From the NCBI RefSeq assembly GCF_044987625.1, contig NZ_JBJDSB010000002.1:186001-250000 (forward strand): a stretch of 64,000 bases of DNA, read 5' to 3'. This document shows positions 61,602 through 64,000 of the stretch, piece after piece. The notes under the pieces are model-generated. The model did not search any database. It saw nothing but the letters and a program-made list of their open reading frames with translations, and had not been told where the DNA came from. The DNA is from Desulfobaculum sp044987625 (lineage in GTDB: Bacteria > Desulfobacterota > Desulfovibrionia > Desulfovibrionales > Desulfovibrionaceae). How positions within the stretch are numbered: position 1 is the stretch's first letter; each line of letters starts with the position of its first letter. The position numbers were made by a program, and so were the translations under genes.

Positions 61602-61925
61602 ATGTTTGGAATCGGCAGCACCGAACTTCTTCTGATATTGGGCATTGCGCTTCTGGTCATCGGCCCCAAGAAGCTCCCGCAGATGGCGCGCAGCCTTGGC
61701 AAAGCCATGGGCGAATTCAAGCGCGTCTCCAACGACGTCAAGCGCACCATCGACGCCGAAGTCGACCGCGTGGAAAAGCAGGAGCAGACCTCCCGCGCCA
61801 AGGCCGAACTCAAGCCCGAGGACGCCCCTCGCCCCAAGGCCGAACAGGCCGAAGACAGCGAGAAGCCCACCGCCGCAGCCACGGCGGAATCCGCCGACGC
61901 GGCGGCTGACTCCAAGAACGCCTAA
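61602..61925 (+). CDS. tatB: TatB, Tat translocase component
   Basis: 107 residues: the short N-terminal helix FGIGSTELLLILGIALLVIGPKKLPQ, an amphipathic helix ARSLGKAMGEFKRVSNDV and an acidic, Ala/Glu-rich tail. The Glu at position 8 and GPKKLP hinge fit TatB rather than TatA, although the two are hard to separate. With TatC it recognises twin-arginine signals, such as that of the Fe-S protein at 10.9 kb. Followed 15 bp later by tatC. Confidence 0.85.
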   Translation: MFGIGSTELLLILGIALLVIGPKKLPQMARSLGKAMGEFKRVSNDVKRTIDAEVDRVEKQEQTSRAKAELKPEDAPRPKAEQAEDSEKPTAAATAESADAAADSKNA

Positions 61926-61940
61926 GCGGGAACCCAGCAC

Positions 61941-62891
61941 ATGAGCGAGAACGATCGCAAGCCTGAAGATTTGGACCAGAATCTGCCCGTGGATGGTCAG
62001 GACGACGGCGACCCCTCCGCGGAACTCCCCGAAGACGACGACACCACAACCGAATCCACAGCCGACGCTGACGCCGCAAGCGAGGACGCTCAGGCCGCAG
62101 ATGCTGCTGACGACGCCGCAGAAGAGGGTGCTGAGGACGACGAGCTTGTGGAGATGGGCCTGTTGGACCATCTGGAGGAGCTTCGCATTCGGCTGACGCG
62201 GTGCGTCATTGCCGTTATCGTGGGGCTTTTTGCGTGCTATGGCTTTGCCGAGCAGATTTTCGACTATCTGCTGATGCCGCTCAAGCCCATCCTGCCCGAA
62301 GGCTCCACCCTTATTTTCACGGGCTTGCCGGAAGGCTTCTTCACGTACATCAAGCTTTCGGCATTTGCCGGACTGTTTTTGACCAGTCCGTACCTCTTTT
62401 ATCAGATTTGGGCCTTCATCGCGCCCGGATTGTACAAGGAGGAGCGGCGCTGGGGCATACCCGTCGCGCTCTTTTCCGCAATTTTCTTCACAGCCGGCGC
62501 ATGCTTCGGCTACTTTGTGGTGTTCCCCATCGCCTTTGAATTCTTCATGGGCTTTGAGACGGAACTCATCAAGCCGCTGCCGAGCCTGAAGGAGTACCTG
62601 TCCTTCAGTTTGAAGCTGCTCGTGGCCTTTGGTGTGGCCTTTGAGCTGCCGCTGTTCATTTTCTTCCTCGCCCGCCTTGGCATGGTGTCATCCAAGTGGC
62701 TGCGCGAAAAGCGCAAGTACTTTGTGCTGGTGGCCTTCGTCACCTCCGCAGTGCTGACGCCGCCGGACATCGTGTCCCAGTGCTTCATGGCCGGACCGCT
62801 CATCATTCTGTATGAGCTGGGCATTGTTGTGGCGTGGATGTTTGGCAAGGCCGAGCCCAGAAAGCAGCAGGCCGCCGAATCCGAATCCTAG
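61941..62891 (+). CDS. tatC: TatC, twin-arginine signal receptor
   Basis: 316 residues. A 72-residue acidic N-terminal extension (many Asp, Ala, Glu) precedes the six-helix TatC core. The core starts LLDHLEELRIRL and includes FIAPGLYKEERRW and FVTSAVLTPPDIVSQ. The extension is longer than usual. The core binds Tat signal peptides. A terminator follows. Confidence 0.95.
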   Translation: MSENDRKPEDLDQNLPVDGQDDGDPSAELPEDDDTTTESTADADAASEDAQAADAADDAAEEGAEDDELVEMGLLDHLEELRIRLTRCVIAVIVGLFACYGFAEQIFDYLLMPLKPILPEGSTLIFTGLPEGFFTYIKLSAFAGLFLTSPYLFYQIWAFIAPGLYKEERRWGIPVALFSAIFFTAGACFGYFVVFPIAFEFFMGFETELIKPLPSLKEYLSFSLKLLVAFGVAFELPLFIFFLARLGMVSSKWLREKRKYFVLVAFVTSAVLTPPDIVSQCFMAGPLIILYELGIVVAWMFGKAEPRKQQAAESES

Positions 62892-62940
62892 CGCCGCCGG
62901 GTGTGCCTCGTCGCGCCCAGATGGCCCAAGCGACCTTGAC

Positions 62941-62972
62941 GCGCCCCCTCCCACCGGGAGGGGGCGCTTTTT
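62941..62972 (+). terminator. Intrinsic terminator of the tatBC unit
   Basis: A perfect 12-bp stem (GCGCCCCCTCCC with GGGAGGGGGCGC) with a 3-base loop, then TTTTT. Confidence 0.95.
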
Positions 62973-63110
62973 GCGCGTGACTGCAAAGTGCTGGCCTGAG
63001 GGGCTGTTTTGTGCATCTCGCTTTGACCTCGCAGGGGAAAACGGGCATGCTACTGGGTGCAGGATAGGGTTTGGTAACTCCCTTGAACACCACATGAAAC
63101 GGAGACGCTC

Positions 63111-63698
63111 ATGGCACTGCGCACCGCGCAGATTACGCGCACCACTCGCGAGACGGACATCACCCTTTCGCTGACCCTCGACGGCAGCGGAACCACGGAC
63201 ATTGCCACCGGAATTGGCTTTGCAGACCATATGCTCACCCTTATGACCTTTTGGGCCGGGTGGGATTTGACCCTCAAATGCGAGGGCGACACACATATTG
63301 ACGCGCACCATAGCCTTGAAGATGTCGGCCTGTGCCTTGGCGCGGCCATTGCCGACGCCATTGGCTCCAAGGAAGGCATCGCCCGCGTGGGCAACGCCCG
63401 TGTGCCCATGGACGAGGCCATCACGCAGGTGGACCTCGACATCTCAGGACGCGCCTATTTGGTCTACGACGACGCCGTTGTCCCGGACCTCGTCGCTGGC
63501 GAGGAAAAGGACGTCTGGCGCGAATTCTTCAAGTCCGTTGCATTCCGCGCGGGCCTGAATCTTCACATGCAGTTCCTGTATGGCCGCAATGCCCATCATC
63601 TTTTGGAATCTGCCTGCAAGGGCTTTGGTCTGGCGTTTCGTCAGGCGGCCTCGTGCGAGCGCAGTGGGGTGCTGAGCACAAAAGGGAGGCTAGACTAA
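63111..63698 (+). CDS. hisB: Imidazoleglycerol-phosphate dehydratase
   Basis: 195 residues, the monofunctional enzyme without an N-terminal phosphatase. Metal-binding motifs are GFADHMLTLMTFW, DAHHSLEDVG and the repeat YGRNAHHLLESACKGF. It dehydrates imidazole glycerol phosphate to imidazole acetol phosphate in histidine synthesis. ACGGAG precedes the ATG. Its stop overlaps the next gene start. Confidence 0.95.
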   Translation: MALRTAQITRTTRETDITLSLTLDGSGTTDIATGIGFADHMLTLMTFWAGWDLTLKCEGDTHIDAHHSLEDVGLCLGAAIADAIGSKEGIARVGNARVPMDEAITQVDLDISGRAYLVYDDAVVPDLVAGEEKDVWREFFKSVAFRAGLNLHMQFLYGRNAHHLLESACKGFGLAFRQAASCERSGVLSTKGRLD

Positions 63699-64000
63699 TG
63701 AAGACGCGGAAGTCACTCTATTTCTTGATGATTGCAGCTTTTGCCGTGCTTCTTTGCGCCGGTTGCCAGCGGGCTAATGTCCCGGTGGAAGGCCCGCAAG
63801 GGTATATTGGCGTGGTCTTCTTCAACCAGCCCGAAACATCCAGTGAACTGCTGGCGGGCTACATTCCCGAGAATGCCAAGCCCGTAAAGACCGAGGTGCT
63901 TGAAGGGTTGGATATGCAACTGCGAGAAGCCCTCGCGAAAAGTGGAACCACGGACTATGTGCCGCCTGGCGCGGCCTTGCGGTGCACGCACATCGTTATT
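63698..64000 (+). CDS. Lipoprotein of unknown function (3' truncated by window end)
   Basis: The first 101 residues are visible. A lipoprotein signal ends LLCAGC (Cys at about residue 23), followed by a domain with GYIGVVFFNQPETSSELLAGY. I do not recognise the family from this part. AAGGGAGG precedes the ATG, which overlaps the hisB stop (TAATG), so it is coupled to hisB translation without an obvious functional link. Confidence 0.8.
   Translation, partial: MKTRKSLYFLMIAAFAVLLCAGCQRANVPVEGPQGYIGVVFFNQPETSSELLAGYIPENAKPVKTEVLEGLDMQLREALAKSGTTDYVPPGAALRCTHIVI

Overview
The window looks like chromosome from a high-GC, sulfate-reducing Desulfovibrio-type bacterium (Desulfovibrionaceae or a close relative). 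Four things point there. The Ccm cytochrome-maturation cluster has a CcmE with Cys instead of the usual heme-binding His and no CcmG or CcmH. There is a large octaheme cytochrome with its own membrane partners. Sigma-54 activators, an indolepyruvate ferredoxin oxidoreductase and GGAGG-driven, tightly overlapping operons are common. Intergenic 'cctccggcggct' hairpin repeats also recur. This placement is inference; no rRNA or tRNA gene lies in the window.

Layout. 1-1.5 kb: the end of a solute-binding protein carrying a dead cytidine-deaminase-like tail, then glucokinase. 1.7-9.2 kb: a type I secretion set (TolC-like protein, two ABC half transporters, HlyD-like adaptor, glycosyltransferase) with no substrate beside it. 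9.2-15.3 kb: a redox locus made of a sigma-54 activator, a Tat-exported multi-cluster Fe-S protein and small membrane protein behind a sigma-54 promoter, an Rrf2 regulator, an octaheme c-type cytochrome of the tetrathionate-reductase family interrupted by an in-frame TGA, and a cytochrome b. 15.7-23 kb: DEAD-box helicase, a 267-bp tandem repeat, and a TetR-adaptor-RND efflux operon. 23.4-25 kb: radical SAM (ArsS-like) and DJ-1/PfpI genes between repeat-rich spacers. 25.5-34 kb: diguanylate cyclase, AMIN-domain protein, ArnT-like glycosyltransferase, PAP2 phosphatase, 3D-domain protein, VanZ-like protein and a Maf-like DUF115 protein. 34.2-39 kb: NifA-like regulator, iorBA and a TPR protein. 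39-46.5 kb: proA, nadD, an acidic FecR-like protein, a TPR protein and a heptose/LPS operon. 46.7-53 kb: CNNM transporter and ccmE-F-A-B-C-D plus a CcmI-like TPR protein. 53.5-58.4 kb: livJ-H-M-G-F. 58.4-64 kb: guaB, guaA, tatB, tatC, hisB and the start of a lipoprotein gene.

The most striking observation is at 13324. A TGA codon splits the octaheme cytochrome reading frame where I recall the family having a conserved cysteine. Both halves are in one frame, they add up to exactly eight CxxCH motifs, and only the first half has a signal peptide. A perfect 6-bp stem with an AGGCU apical loop starts 13 nt after the TGA, as expected of a bacterial SECIS. I read this as a selenocysteine-containing octaheme cytochrome. 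The Ccm and Tat genes in the same window would support export and heme loading of this and the other periplasmic redox proteins.
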